Position numbers and translations under genes: made by a program
Part shown: in pieces, positions 49,563-59,043 of the stretch
Layout: each line of letters starts with the position of its first letter
Position numbering within the stretch: position 1 is the first letter of the stretch
Notes under the pieces: model-generated
Seen by the model: the letters and a program-made list of their open reading frames with translations, nothing else
Databases searched by the model: none
Told to the model about the DNA's origin: nothing
Assembly: GCF_000317695.1 (NCBI RefSeq)
Contig: NC_019771.1
Location: 2,918,001-2,982,000 of the forward strand
Direction: 5' to 3'
DNA from: Anabaena cylindrica PCC 7122
GTDB lineage: Bacteria > Cyanobacteriota > Cyanobacteriia > Cyanobacteriales > Nostocaceae
Length of the DNA: 64,000 bases

Positions 49563-50198
49563 TTAGTTATTGAGTGCCACTTTAACCCAAGTGCGGAAAG
49601 CACGAGTTGCGGCAATTTGTCCAATCTTTTTACTTTCTTCGATAAATCGGGGAATTTCTTTAATTGGTATAGGTGTAAAAGTGGGGCTAATTTGAGTTTC
49701 TAAATATTGCTTGTTTGCAAGGATGTAGATTTTTAATGTAGTTCCATTAAAACGCCAAAATTCGGGAATTCCCATTGCAGCGTAAAGTTTTAATTTGTCT
49801 ATTTTTGGTCGGGAATATTCTACTTCTAATACTAAGTCTGGTGGTGGATCAAATGCTAAATCAATATTCTCTTTTTCTCTAACTAATAACTCATTTTGGA
49901 TGTAATAACTGCTATCTGGTTCTGCACCATATTCTAAATCATCTCTTGTTAATGTTAGTGAACCAACTCGGTTAACTTCTAATCCCAATTCTTCACATAA
50001 TACACCAACAAAAACCTCAATTAGACGATTTGAGCTTTCATGAGGTTTTTGTGGAGTCATTATTTCTATCTTTCCATGATCATAAGTCATTCTGTTTGTG
50101 CGGTTTGAACCCATCTCAGCCAGCATGGTTTTAAATGTTTGCCAAGTGATGTTTTCAAGTAAAACTCTGTTTTCTGCCGGTGTTGCTGTCGTTACCAT
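49563..50198 (-). CDS. Uma2-family (DUF820) putative restriction endonuclease-fold protein
   Basis: The 211-residue protein begins MVTTATPAENRVLLENITWQ and has the Uma2 signature GAEPDSSYYI, then PPPDLVLEVEYSRPKIDKLKLYAA (in two parts around residues 118-142), a PD-(D/E)xK fold with Asp, Glu-x-Glu and Lys. This family is extremely multiplied in cyanobacteria and has no settled function; some members lie near mobile genes. The motif residues look intact. It lies back to back with the HEPN-like gene, 207 bases apart. Confidence 0.85.
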   Translation of the reverse strand: MVTTATPAENRVLLENITWQTFKTMLAEMGSNRTNRMTYDHGKIEIMTPQKPHESSNRLIEVFVGVLCEELGLEVNRVGSLTLTRDDLEYGAEPDSSYYIQNELLVREKENIDLAFDPPPDLVLEVEYSRPKIDKLKLYAAMGIPEFWRFNGTTLKIYILANKQYLETQISPTFTPIPIKEIPRFIEESKKIGQIAATRAFRTWVKVALNN

Positions 50199-50405
50199 AG
50201 TTTATTTATTCCTAAAATTTTTATATGTCGGATGTTAGTAGAAGATGTACAAAGATAAATTTTCACAAAACTTTTAAAACAGCAATAATGACAAATTAAG
50301 CTTTTTTACTTGACAAATACAAGTATAATACATCAAAATTATTACAAGCACTAATACTGTTAAAAAATTTACTGTGTAGACAATCTATAAAAAAAGAGTA
50401 ATCAA

Positions 50406-52151
50406 ATGCTACAAGTTATATCTGGTAAGTTTTTCACAAAACCTAATCGGTTTACTCATGATGCAAAAGCAGTTACCTACTCAAATTTTTCCTACTCTCA
50501 ACCAATAAAAACGTGTATTGCAACTCTAGAACCCGCAGATATATTCCATGAATCAGCCGTGCCTTACATAATAAATTATACTAATCAAATTGAATATGAT
50601 GAAATAAGACCTGGAGTAATCAGTCGAATTGGTGATCCTGAAATCGTTCAGCAGTTTCAATTACTTTGCATTTTTGGCTTGAGGGCTTTTTTCCATACTG
50701 ATAAGCGAAATGTTGAAATAAATTGCAGAGAAAGACGCAAAAATTCTGGAGATTACTATTTACCATCTAAATTTGTCAAGCGTTTCTTTGACACTAGCAT
50801 ACGTGGCAATGAAATTGATATAAGTACATTTGTTCAATTTGTAGATAAAGTCATTGGTTTACCAAGGAAGGAATATACTGCTGTTATTAGATTCCTCGGC
50901 AACTTCTCAGATGCATTACAGATATTAAATTATAATCTAGACCTAGCATACTCTATGCTTGTTTATTCATTAGAATCACTTAGTCAAAATTTTGATGATT
51001 TTGAAGCAACTTGGGATGATTATGATCAGAAAATAAAAAATAATTTAGATAAACAATTATTAATAATAGACCAGGATGTAGCGACTGAAATACGTGAAAT
51101 ATTATTGAAATCTAGTCATCTGAAACTACAACAACGATTTATTAAATTTATTACTAATAATATTTCTGATACTTATTATCTTGATGAAGCTCTAGATACT
51201 ACAATAACAACAACAAGACCAATAAGACCATCAGAAATTGAAATTGCTCTCAAAAATGCTTATAGTATGCGTTCTAAGTACGCTCATCAGTTAATACCAA
51301 TACTGAATCAATTGAAATCGCCTCAACTTGCAGAAGGAGACGTATTTCCTTGGCAGAATAGTCCTTACCTTACCTTTAACGGATTAACTCGTCTTGCTTA
51401 CCATGTTATTAATAATTTTGTGCAGAAACAGCCATATCTGGAAACAGAAGAATATGACTGGAATGGTGATATTCACAACATTGTTCCTACGGCAATCGTA
51501 CAAATGAAGATGGCTGCTCAGTATTGGATATGGAATTCTTTAGGATTCTCTCCTGATCAAGTTTTTGATAGATTTTCTGGCTTTTTATCACATTTTATAG
51601 AAGCTATACTAGATAGCAAAAATACAGATTTGATTGATTTGCATGAATTATTAGAGTTATATGAAACTTCAATTGCTAATGCTAAAAGGCAACAAAAAAT
51701 AGCGATGTTGTCAATGTACCTTATTTATAATCAATCACTTATTCCTGAACTACAAATGAAAAATCATGTTACTTTTATTAAAAAACATATAGATATATTA
51801 AATGAATGTTGCATTGAAACGATGCTAGTTAATATTCTATGTGGGAAGCAATGGAATTGGGATATTCATGATTGTGTTTTTCAATATTCCAACAAATATA
51901 TTAAAAGGAAGTTTACCGAAAATGCACTTAATTTACCTTTTATTCTAGAACTATGTGTAATTTTTGAAATTGCAAATTCTTATTTGAGAATAGGTAGTAA
52001 AGATGAATATTACAAATGGATGCAAACTGCGCTTTTAGAGTCATGTGGAAATCAATCTCTTCAGTCTTATATTCAAAAAAATAAATCTGATAATCTCGAA
52101 ATCAATTGTGCTTCATTCTTTGAATGGCTAAGATCAAGTAATATTAAATAA
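50406..52151 (+). CDS. HEPN-like domain protein, 581 aa, unknown role
   Basis: I do not recognise the full-length protein. The middle (about residues 170-310) is all-helical and ends with NAYSMRSKYAHQLIPIL; R289-SKYA-H294 is the R-x4-H motif of HEPN ribonucleases, at the same relative place as in ApeA-like HEPN domains. The N-terminus (1-160) is mixed alpha/beta with FGLRAFFHTDKRN near residue 90; the C-terminal 250 residues are helical. The gene is strongly AT-rich and Asn/Ile-rich compared with its neighbours, consistent with horizontal transfer. A role in phage defence or RNA cleavage is inference from the motif only. Confidence 0.6.
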   Translation: MLQVISGKFFTKPNRFTHDAKAVTYSNFSYSQPIKTCIATLEPADIFHESAVPYIINYTNQIEYDEIRPGVISRIGDPEIVQQFQLLCIFGLRAFFHTDKRNVEINCRERRKNSGDYYLPSKFVKRFFDTSIRGNEIDISTFVQFVDKVIGLPRKEYTAVIRFLGNFSDALQILNYNLDLAYSMLVYSLESLSQNFDDFEATWDDYDQKIKNNLDKQLLIIDQDVATEIREILLKSSHLKLQQRFIKFITNNISDTYYLDEALDTTITTTRPIRPSEIEIALKNAYSMRSKYAHQLIPILNQLKSPQLAEGDVFPWQNSPYLTFNGLTRLAYHVINNFVQKQPYLETEEYDWNGDIHNIVPTAIVQMKMAAQYWIWNSLGFSPDQVFDRFSGFLSHFIEAILDSKNTDLIDLHELLELYETSIANAKRQQKIAMLSMYLIYNQSLIPELQMKNHVTFIKKHIDILNECCIETMLVNILCGKQWNWDIHDCVFQYSNKYIKRKFTENALNLPFILELCVIFEIANSYLRIGSKDEYYKWMQTALLESCGNQSLQSYIQKNKSDNLEINCASFFEWLRSSNIK

Positions 52152-52177
52152 ACGATGTTATACAATTTACTTAATCA

Positions 52178-53692
52178 TCAATTTTGAGCTTGAATTTGCC
52201 TAACTACTGTCAAAGCTGAATAACTCACCCCCGCAGTTCCTTCACCTGGATGAGTTGAATCACCAACTAACCATAAATTATTAATAGGAGTACGATTGGC
52301 AAAACCAAAGGGGCCAAAAGTAGGAATTCTTTGACCAATTCCACCAACAATACCGCTTTCTCTGCCGGTATAATGAGCAAAGGTGCGGGGTGTGGCAGCT
52401 TCTATATGAATTATAGTTTCAGGTTTTAGATAGAAATATTGGGAAAGTTTGGAAATTGCATCTTGGGTAAATTTTTGTTTTAACTCTTCATAATTTTGAG
52501 TTTCCCACCAAGGAGTAAAATCAACAAAAGAAGAAGCAATAATTGTGGCTTTTCCCTCTGGTGCGCGGCCATCTCCTTCATGACTCACAGATACAAATAA
52601 AGAATTATTTTCGCCAATCGGTTTATTAGCATCATATAAAAATTGTAAATGAGGTGGACAATCAGCAGGAATTGCACTCTTCTCTACACCTAAATACACC
52701 ACAAATGCACCGGAAGCTGGGGGGAGTTTTTCTACTCTTTGTTTATATCCAGATGGGGCATTTTCTGCCAATAACTCTACTAAATTCTGGACTGTAACGT
52801 TAGCAACTACATGATCTGCGGTTTCTGTCCAAGTTTCCCCGGTTTTCTGGTTTCTGATAACTACAGCGTTAGCTTTGCCATTTTCAACGTTGATTGTTTC
52901 GATGGTGTGGCGCATTAATAACTTACCACCGTCTCGTTCTAAGGCAAATAGTAAGCGATCGCTCAAAACTTGCATACTACCCTGGAGATGAAACAATCCC
53001 TGCGGTAGTTGGGAAACACTCAACGCTGTTGCTGCATAAAGCAAAGCAGTTTCTTCCGCGCTAACCTGAGAATACAACTTGAGTTGCAAATCCAAAAACG
53101 TCCTCAGTCGGTAATCATTCCCCAAACCACATAACCGTAAAGCATCCCCCACAGTAAACAAAGTAAAAGGTGCAGTTATAAAAGTACTCGGACGCACCGC
53201 TTGGATTAATTGTCCTAAATCCCATAAATTACGCGGTGGTAAAACCGGATCACGTCCTTGAAATTCCCAACTAGCATGAAATAAAGTTGCTAATAATTGC
53301 CAAAAAGGTTCACTACCAGGAAACTGTTTTTGGCGTTCTTCCTGCCATTTTTGAGAATCACGCCAGACATTAATCGGTGTAGACTCCCCAGGGAGATAAA
53401 CCGCACAAGCAGGGTCACAAGGCGTTGCTTCTGGTAACTCAATTCCCAATTCTGAGAAAATACGGTGATGAATTCCCCCTGGTTCTAACCCTGCAACTTG
53501 AGTTGCACCGACATCAAAGGTAAAGCCTTGACGTTTAAAAGTAGAAGCACAACCACCGGGAACTAAAGCCTGGTCGAGAATTAAGACGTTGTAACCTCTA
53601 TGTGCTAATAATGCACCGGCTGTAAGTCCACCTATACCCGCACCGATAACGATGACGCGGGATTTATTTTTGTTAAGGGAAAGACTAGGCAT
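52178..53692 (-). CDS. crtD: Carotenoid desaturase/isomerase-type FAD oxidoreductase (CrtD-like)
   Basis: The 504-residue protein opens with the dinucleotide motif VIVIGAGIGGLTAGALLAHRGYN (as V-I-G-A-G-I-G-G, residues about 14-36), then LDQALVPGGCASTFKRQGFT and FDVGATQVAGLEPGG, and ends with NNLWLVGDSTHPGEGTAGVS, the FAD-binding C-terminal motif of the phytoene-desaturase superfamily. Among cyanobacterial members the sequence is closest in my memory to the C-3',4' desaturase CrtD needed for myxol glycosides. CrtISO or CruH-type relatives are alternatives. No other carotenoid gene is nearby. The stop is 27 bases from that of the convergent HEPN-like gene. Confidence 0.65.
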   Translation of the reverse strand: MPSLSLNKNKSRVIVIGAGIGGLTAGALLAHRGYNVLILDQALVPGGCASTFKRQGFTFDVGATQVAGLEPGGIHHRIFSELGIELPEATPCDPACAVYLPGESTPINVWRDSQKWQEERQKQFPGSEPFWQLLATLFHASWEFQGRDPVLPPRNLWDLGQLIQAVRPSTFITAPFTLFTVGDALRLCGLGNDYRLRTFLDLQLKLYSQVSAEETALLYAATALSVSQLPQGLFHLQGSMQVLSDRLLFALERDGGKLLMRHTIETINVENGKANAVVIRNQKTGETWTETADHVVANVTVQNLVELLAENAPSGYKQRVEKLPPASGAFVVYLGVEKSAIPADCPPHLQFLYDANKPIGENNSLFVSVSHEGDGRAPEGKATIIASSFVDFTPWWETQNYEELKQKFTQDAISKLSQYFYLKPETIIHIEAATPRTFAHYTGRESGIVGGIGQRIPTFGPFGFANRTPINNLWLVGDSTHPGEGTAGVSYSALTVVRQIQAQN

Positions 53693-53851
53693 TGATACTT
53701 AATTTTACAATTCTTAATATTACTACTCATAATTTTAAATTAAATTGGGCGTGGAAAAGGGGGAAGTGAGGAAAATCAATTTTAGGAAACGCTATATTTG
53801 TACTTATGTTTTGTTATACAGTATTGGCACTGTCAAAAAATACCTAGGTTT

Positions 53852-54571
53852 ATGAGCAAAGATTTTGAAATTCAAGAATTTGCGATCGCTATTACCGCCA
53901 AAAATCTTAATCCCACCGTTCTCACCCCCGACTTCTTGAAATACACAGGGATTATCCCCGCAGATTGGGAGTTAGCCAAACAACCAGTTTATGCAAATGG
54001 TGTAGTTCAGCTTTTTTTTAACAGTGGTTTAGGAATCGTTGCCCAGCCCAATAGTGTGAGCATATTAGAGAGCATAATCACAAAACCAATCGCAGAAATA
54101 CAAGTACCAAAAATTACTTTAAACTTAATAGAAAAACTATCCCAAGTAGAGTATCAGCGAGTAGGAATTAACCCCAGAGGATTTGTCACCTTTAACTCAG
54201 ATGCCGATGCCTATGAATACATATGCAGTAAACTTTTATCACCCGGCTCATGGCAAGAGTTTGGAGGAGGAAAAGTAAATGCTGCCTTACAGTTAACTTA
54301 TCCTTTGAAACGGGGAACACTAAACTTAGGCATCAATCAGGTAAATGTTCAATTTCCTGATAAACAAGCGTCAGCGATTTTATTTTCAGGTAACTTTAAT
54401 TATCCCTTGTTAGGAGATATTCCCACAGAAAAACTGCAAGACTTGCAAAATATAATTCAGAATTGGCAAGATTCACTAAAAACTTTCCAACAATTATTGA
54501 CCGAGAAATTTCTACCCTCATCTGAAACACCAAGAAGTATTTCTGTTTTTCCACCAATGGCAAAAAGTTGA
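53852..54571 (+). CDS. Conserved hypothetical protein, 239 aa
   Basis: From ATG 53852 (MSKDFEIQEFAIAITAKNLN) the protein has alternating strands with the blocks YTGIIPADWELAKQPVYANG, VEYQRVGINPRGFVTF and GTLNLGINQVNVQFPDKQAS, and a helical C-terminus (IQNWQDSLKTFQQLLTEKFL). A frame-open extension to 53798 lacks a ribosome site, so the internal ATG is preferred. I recall similar uncharacterised cyanobacterial proteins but no function. It is divergent from the CrtD-like gene. Confidence 0.65.
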   Translation: MSKDFEIQEFAIAITAKNLNPTVLTPDFLKYTGIIPADWELAKQPVYANGVVQLFFNSGLGIVAQPNSVSILESIITKPIAEIQVPKITLNLIEKLSQVEYQRVGINPRGFVTFNSDADAYEYICSKLLSPGSWQEFGGGKVNAALQLTYPLKRGTLNLGINQVNVQFPDKQASAILFSGNFNYPLLGDIPTEKLQDLQNIIQNWQDSLKTFQQLLTEKFLPSSETPRSISVFPPMAKS

Positions 54572-54591
54572 TAAAAATGTAGATTTGTAAT

Positions 54592-54643
54592 TCTTGTAGG
54601 GTGGGCATCCTTTGACTGAGTTTGTCCAAGTCTTGCCTGCCCC
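54592..54643 (+). repeat. GTGGGCATC hairpin repeat split by an insertion
   Basis: TTCTTGTAGGGTGGGCATCC is followed by about 18 unrelated bases (TTTGACTGAGTTTGTCCAAG region) and then CTTGCCTGCCCC, which completes the usual repeat. AGTCAGG heptamers follow at about 54748-54770. Confidence 0.5.
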
Positions 54644-54844
54644 ATATCAATAGCAAGTAGTTGAATAAAATTCAATTCAATTTATTAGTGGAAATAGGAA
54701 ACAGGGAAAGGGAAAGAGATTCATTAGGTTTTGTTTTACAGCAGAATTCAGGAGTCAGGAGTCAGGAGTAAAACTGGCTTCATGTATAGGTTACAATTTA
54801 GATTTTATACCTCTTAACTACGCAAACTGCTGTAGGTTGCTAAA

Positions 54845-55378
54845 TTACATACAATAATTTTTTTGCATTAATTGTTCTACTAGAGCAATAACAGCTTCAG
54901 CTACAGATGCTGTTTGAGTGGCATTTACATTTACTATAGGAGGGCGATTTTTATCATCCATATACCCAAGAGCAAAGAAAACATCTTCCTGACTCCAAGC
55001 ACCTGGGCAGTCAGTATGGGTAAGACCAATAATCATAGGAATCTGCATCCGCTGAGTCATAAAAGTAATAATTTTACGTGCTTGACGAAATTCACCAGGA
55101 CGGTGGGCTGCTACCAATAAAATATAAGCATGAGCCTTGCGAATTAAAATATCCCACATAAAGTCAAAGCGCGATTGACCTGGTGTTCCATAAAGATGCA
55201 ATGCCATTTCCTGACCAAATTGCAACCGACCAAAATCAAATGCAACAGTGGTTCTTTGTTTCAGTAATGCTGTTTCGTCAGTTGCACGGGTATCTGTATC
55301 TACAACTTCAATTTCACTGACAGAACGTATGAAAGTAGATTTTCCCGCAGCTACTGTTCCCGTAACAACCAAGCGCAT
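54845..55378 (-). CDS. Small Ras-like GTPase (MglA/Srp102-type)
   Basis: From ATG 55378 (GGAG 5 bases upstream) the 177-residue protein reads MRLVVTGTVAAGKSTFIRSV: a P-loop G-x4-GKST at residues 7-15. The G2/G3 region is VAFDFGRLQFGQ ... LYGTPGQSRFDFMWD, and the G4 position is THTD in IGLTHTDCPG, instead of NKxD. This pattern belongs to the prokaryotic small GTPases related to MglA, which act as polarity or signalling switches. It lies in a minus-strand cluster with a V4R protein and a DUF4388 protein, partners typical of such GTPases. Confidence 0.85.
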   Translation of the reverse strand: MRLVVTGTVAAGKSTFIRSVSEIEVVDTDTRATDETALLKQRTTVAFDFGRLQFGQEMALHLYGTPGQSRFDFMWDILIRKAHAYILLVAAHRPGEFRQARKIITFMTQRMQIPMIIGLTHTDCPGAWSQEDVFFALGYMDDKNRPPIVNVNATQTASVAEAVIALVEQLMQKNYCM

Positions 55379-55735
55379 AATCTCCATATATTTTTCTCAA
55401 AATTAGTTGATATAAAGTTAAGATACTTACCGAAAAAATTCCCCCTCAACTCGCATTATCTTTAAGCAATTACATTTGATTGAGAAATGTAATTGCCAAC
55501 GCAGAGAATAGAAAAATATTTTTCTATAAATGATGGCAAGATGCTAGATCGGGAATTTTTTATGAGCATTTGATGTTTAAATTAACTCGGCTATCAATTA
55601 GAGTAAGCTGTTGTGCATTTAATTTGTATAAGTCTGGCGGGCAAGATGCCCACCCCACAAGATTTAAACATTTTAGGATTATCAAATTTAGGTGCTTAAC
55701 AGCTTAAAACCAACTGTACTTCATTGATGACACGC
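55379..55735. other. Non-coding gap in the GTPase cluster with a hairpin repeat
   Basis: About 360 bases without a gene. At 55636-55662 there is a copy of the GTGGGCATCTTGCCC repeat on the minus strand. The rest is AT-rich. The promoter of the GTPase gene may lie near 55390-55480. Confidence 0.5.
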
Positions 55736-55888
55736 TTAATTTCTAAATATTAAAATTCCTTGTTTAGCGGTTTCACTAGCTAAAATTTGTAGAACGGCAT
55801 CTTCACCAAAACCCATCAAAATACCGTTGAAGATTTGAATAAAATCCTGAATTTTAAACCTGAATTCAGTTACGATATACCTGTTATC
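55736..55888 (-). pseudogene. Short reading frame after the V4R gene, possible gene fragment
   Basis: Just after the V4R stop, in another frame, about 50 codons are open without a normal start: IVTEFRFKIQDFIQIFNGIL, then MGFGEDAVLQILASETAKQG and ILIFRN before TAA at 55736. The composition is protein-like and amphipathic. It could be the remnant C-terminus of a frameshifted longer gene, or a small peptide starting at the internal ATG near 55818. I do not recognise it. Confidence 0.35.
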
Positions 55889-56351
55889 CTAAAGGCGTGA
55901 ATTCAAACACATCATGAGTGCCACCTCGGAGTATTGATTCAGTATGTACTCCTCTCAAACGCTTACCAATTAGTTGTTCAATAGCACCCCAAACTGCGCC
56001 CATAGTAAAAGTACATTTACGAGGTGAATTGATTGGTTCACCAGCAGAGCAGAAGGTTTCAGAAGTATAAACTTTAATGATTTCACCTTCAGCAACAATT
56101 TTTTCAATTATGCACAAACGAGTTCCTTCTTTACCTAACGCCTGGCTTAATTTATCTGTTACATCATCTAATGAAAGTGAAGATCCTGCTAAACCTAATT
56201 CCTCTGCTAACTTTTTGCCCCTAGCACGACCAGCTGTGGTGAGTGCAATAGCTGTAGCCTTTTCTCCTAGAGCTTCTTCCATGCCTGTAATAGCTGCTTT
56301 AAAGCAGATAATACTGTTAAAATTGCCTAATTCTTTTCGTAAAACTGACAT
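55884..56351 (-). CDS. V4R-like domain protein, 155 aa
   Basis: The protein starts MSVLRKELGNFNSIICFKAA and contains EEALGEKATAIALTTAGRAR and, near the end, CSAGEPINSPRKCTFTMGAVWGAIEQLIGKR (about residues 102-132) followed by GVHTESILRGGTHDVFEFTP. The Cys pair and the F-x-G-A-x-x-G pattern resemble the V4R (4-vinyl reductase) ligand-binding fold, which in bacteria often feeds signals into two-component or GTPase systems. It lies in line with the GTPase downstream and the DUF4388 gene upstream, all on the minus strand. Confidence 0.65.
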   Translation of the reverse strand: MSVLRKELGNFNSIICFKAAITGMEEALGEKATAIALTTAGRARGKKLAEELGLAGSSLSLDDVTDKLSQALGKEGTRLCIIEKIVAEGEIIKVYTSETFCSAGEPINSPRKCTFTMGAVWGAIEQLIGKRLRGVHTESILRGGTHDVFEFTPLG

Positions 56352-56593
56352 AATTTCAATTTCCAGGTAGAAGATGATGGACAGTTATATTGACGTAATC
56401 ATAATGTTGTTATTATCAAAAATACATGATGATTATGCAAAACTTGTGTAAATAAAGTTAAATTGGGATAAAAAAGTAGATATATATATAATTCATAAGG
56501 GCAAAGCACAGGAAAATTTTACAAAAATTTAATCTGAGTCTTAATAGTTTAAACTCAGGGTTAGAGCCAAGATCTTTTTGATTTAAAGCTAAC

Positions 56594-57457
56594 TTAAAGC
56601 CTGTTTTTGAGAAAACCAACTAGGCTTTTAAGAAAAGACTGACTAACTGTACCTTCTTGTTTACTTTGCTCGTCCAATTCTACTTCAATCATTGCGGATT
56701 CTAGTTCATGTAGTTGCTGAGGTGGCGCTTCTAAAAACACAGGTACTTCTTCTACTAAACCTACAACTATAAGTCGAAATGCGGCTTGTTGGATTGTTTC
56801 TAAAGGCAACCCTAACTGTTCTGCAATCGCTATAATTGAAACTGTTCCTTTGGTGAATTCCCAAATTTGCCATTCCAGTTGATTTAATCCCAATTGAGGC
56901 TTATCATTGATTTTGCTAACTAAAGCATAAGTTGGCTCTGGTAATTTATCTTCAAGGGTTTTCCAGTTACGCAAAACCCTTAAGCCTTTGAGTATAACTT
57001 CTTTGGGTATAGCAGTCAAACCAGTCATTTCCATATGAGGTACAGGCGTTTTAGTCTCAAACTCAAATGAACCATTTTGTAATTCAAATAGTTTACAAAT
57101 TTGTTTTAAAACTTGATAATTAAATAACATTTTTAATTGTTCTGGTTCCAATATTCCTTGGGATTTGAGACACAAACCTGTGGGTTGATTAATTGCACAG
57201 ACATCTGTAATTCGAGTCACCGAACGCGCATTCATCCAACCCTTTTGTTGGATAATGGATAACAATCCCTTCCCATCTAACCTATTAGCAGCGGCAATAA
57301 TCAATCCCTGCTGAAACCAAATGTAAAAATTTTGCTCTGGCTGAGACGAATTAGGTGCTTGTGCTTTAATTGCTAGTCGTCCTGTTTTATTTCCTTGCTG
57401 AAGTAGTCGAAAGATTTCTGGGAGGGGAAGTTCAGAAAGTAATCCTGAAATAGCCAT
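56594..57457 (-). CDS. DUF4388 (PATAN-like) domain protein, 287 aa
   Basis: The N-terminal domain starts MAISGLLSELPLPEIFRLLQ and continues QGNKTGRLAIKA, NFYIWFQQGLIIAAANRLDG and GLLSIIQQKGW (residues 1-100): the DUF4388 pattern, common in cyanobacterial response regulators and phototaxis proteins. A second part (about 105-240) is helical with winged-helix-like repeats (LNQLEWQIWEFTKGTVSIIA). The C-terminus is acidic then basic. DUF4388 proteins often pair with MglA-like GTPases, which are present here. No receiver domain is found in this protein. Confidence 0.75.
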   Translation of the reverse strand: MAISGLLSELPLPEIFRLLQQGNKTGRLAIKAQAPNSSQPEQNFYIWFQQGLIIAAANRLDGKGLLSIIQQKGWMNARSVTRITDVCAINQPTGLCLKSQGILEPEQLKMLFNYQVLKQICKLFELQNGSFEFETKTPVPHMEMTGLTAIPKEVILKGLRVLRNWKTLEDKLPEPTYALVSKINDKPQLGLNQLEWQIWEFTKGTVSIIAIAEQLGLPLETIQQAAFRLIVVGLVEEVPVFLEAPPQQLHELESAMIEVELDEQSKQEGTVSQSFLKSLVGFLKNRL

Positions 57458-57671
57458 AGTTTACAGTTTGTTGGGTAGCATATTTAAATATATAGAGCCA
57501 AACTGTGGAAAACTTGTGCAAAAGAATTAGGCAGGTGTGAATATTTAGTATTGCCATCCAATGGATATTAAAGCAGTCGGTAATTGAAATTGGATTGTTT
57601 TTACAAGGTTTACACCATTAAGAGGGTTGTAAGATATAAGAAGTAACCTAGCCTTTCACTTGCCACTACCA

Positions 57672-58949
57672 ATGACATCAACTTTGCTGAAATTTCCTCG
57701 CCTGAATGCGCCAAAGCTACACCATTTACCTAATGGTTTAACAATCATCGCCGAACAAATGCCGGTGGAAGCCGTTAATCTCAGCTTATGGGTAAAAATT
57801 GGTTCTGCTGTAGAATCAGATCCTATTAACGGTATGGCTCATTTTTTAGAGCATATGATTTTTAAGGGAACAGAGCAATTGGTAAGTGGCGAGTTTGAAA
57901 GACGAATTGAAGAACGGGGCGCGGTGACGAATGCAGCCACAAGTCAAGACTATACTCATTACTATATAAATAGTGCGCCTCAAGACTTTGCAGAATTAGC
58001 ACCACTGCAAATGGATGTTGTTTTTAATGCCAGTATTCCTGATGATGCCTTTGAGAGGGAACGTTTGGTAGTTCTGGAAGAAATTAGACGTTCGGAGGAT
58101 AATCCCCGGCGGCGGATTTTTCGTCGGATTATGGAAACTGCTTTTGATTCTTTACCTTACCGTCGTCCGGTACTGGGGCCAGAAGATGTGATTTCTCAAC
58201 TGAAACCACAGCAAATGCGGGACTTTCATGCTCATTGGTATCAACCACAGTCAGTTACTGCTGTAGCTGTGGGTAATTTACCTGTGGAGGAATTAGTAGA
58301 AATTGTGGCTGAAGGCTTCATCAAAAATAACCCGCAGTCAACAGTTAACAGTCAGCAGTCAAAAGTTATTCCTGAACCAGCATTTACAAAAATTGTCAGA
58401 CAAGAATTTATTGATGAAACTCTCCAGCAAGCAAGGTTGGTGATGATTTGGCGAGTTCCTGGGTTAATGGAACTAAATCAAACTTATGCGCTGGATGTTT
58501 TAGCGGGAATTTTAGGACATGGACGGACATCAAGGTTGGTTTATGATTTACGGGAAGAACGGGGATTGGTGAGTACAATTTCTGTGAGCAATATGAGCCA
58601 TTTGTTACAAGGTGCGTTTTCGGTTTCGGCTAAGTGTGAAGTTGAAGATTTAGCAGCAGTAGAAGATGCGATCGCACAACATCTGCGAAAATTACAAACA
58701 GAATTGGTGAAAGAGTCGGAAATTGACCGTGTACGGCGACGTGTGGCGAATAGATTTGTGTTTGGAAATGAAACTCCAAGCGATCGTGCAGGATTATATG
58801 GTTATTATCAATCTTTAATTGGCGATTTAGAACCAGCATTTAATTATCCAGATTATATACAAGCCCAGAATGCAACAGACTTGATGCAAGCCGCAACAGA
58901 CTTTCTTTCCCCAGATGCTTATGGTGTAGTTGTCATCAAACCAGCGTAG
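57672..58949 (+). CDS. M16-family zinc peptidase
   Basis: From ATG 57672 the 425-residue protein has the inverted zinc motif H57-F-L-E-H61 in GMAHFLEHMIFKGTEQL, with the distal Glu in ERLVVLEEIRRSEDNPRRRI, so it looks like the catalytic member. The non-catalytic partner is not adjacent. About residue 223-233, NPQSTVNSQQSKVIPEP is encoded by AGTCAACAGTTAACAGTC-type repeat DNA, which looks like an intergenic repeat carried in frame. The preferred ATG is four codons after a TTG in the same frame. Peptidases of this family degrade transit or signal peptides. Confidence 0.88.
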   Translation: MTSTLLKFPRLNAPKLHHLPNGLTIIAEQMPVEAVNLSLWVKIGSAVESDPINGMAHFLEHMIFKGTEQLVSGEFERRIEERGAVTNAATSQDYTHYYINSAPQDFAELAPLQMDVVFNASIPDDAFERERLVVLEEIRRSEDNPRRRIFRRIMETAFDSLPYRRPVLGPEDVISQLKPQQMRDFHAHWYQPQSVTAVAVGNLPVEELVEIVAEGFIKNNPQSTVNSQQSKVIPEPAFTKIVRQEFIDETLQQARLVMIWRVPGLMELNQTYALDVLAGILGHGRTSRLVYDLREERGLVSTISVSNMSHLLQGAFSVSAKCEVEDLAAVEDAIAQHLRKLQTELVKESEIDRVRRRVANRFVFGNETPSDRAGLYGYYQSLIGDLEPAFNYPDYIQAQNATDLMQAATDFLSPDAYGVVVIKPA

Positions 58950-59043
58950 GGAAAGGTAAACCCCGCCCTTGATCATCTATTAGTAATCTCTTCTTAACAA
59001 CTGAAAAATAAGGGCGAATCACAATTCGCCCCCATAAAAAACT

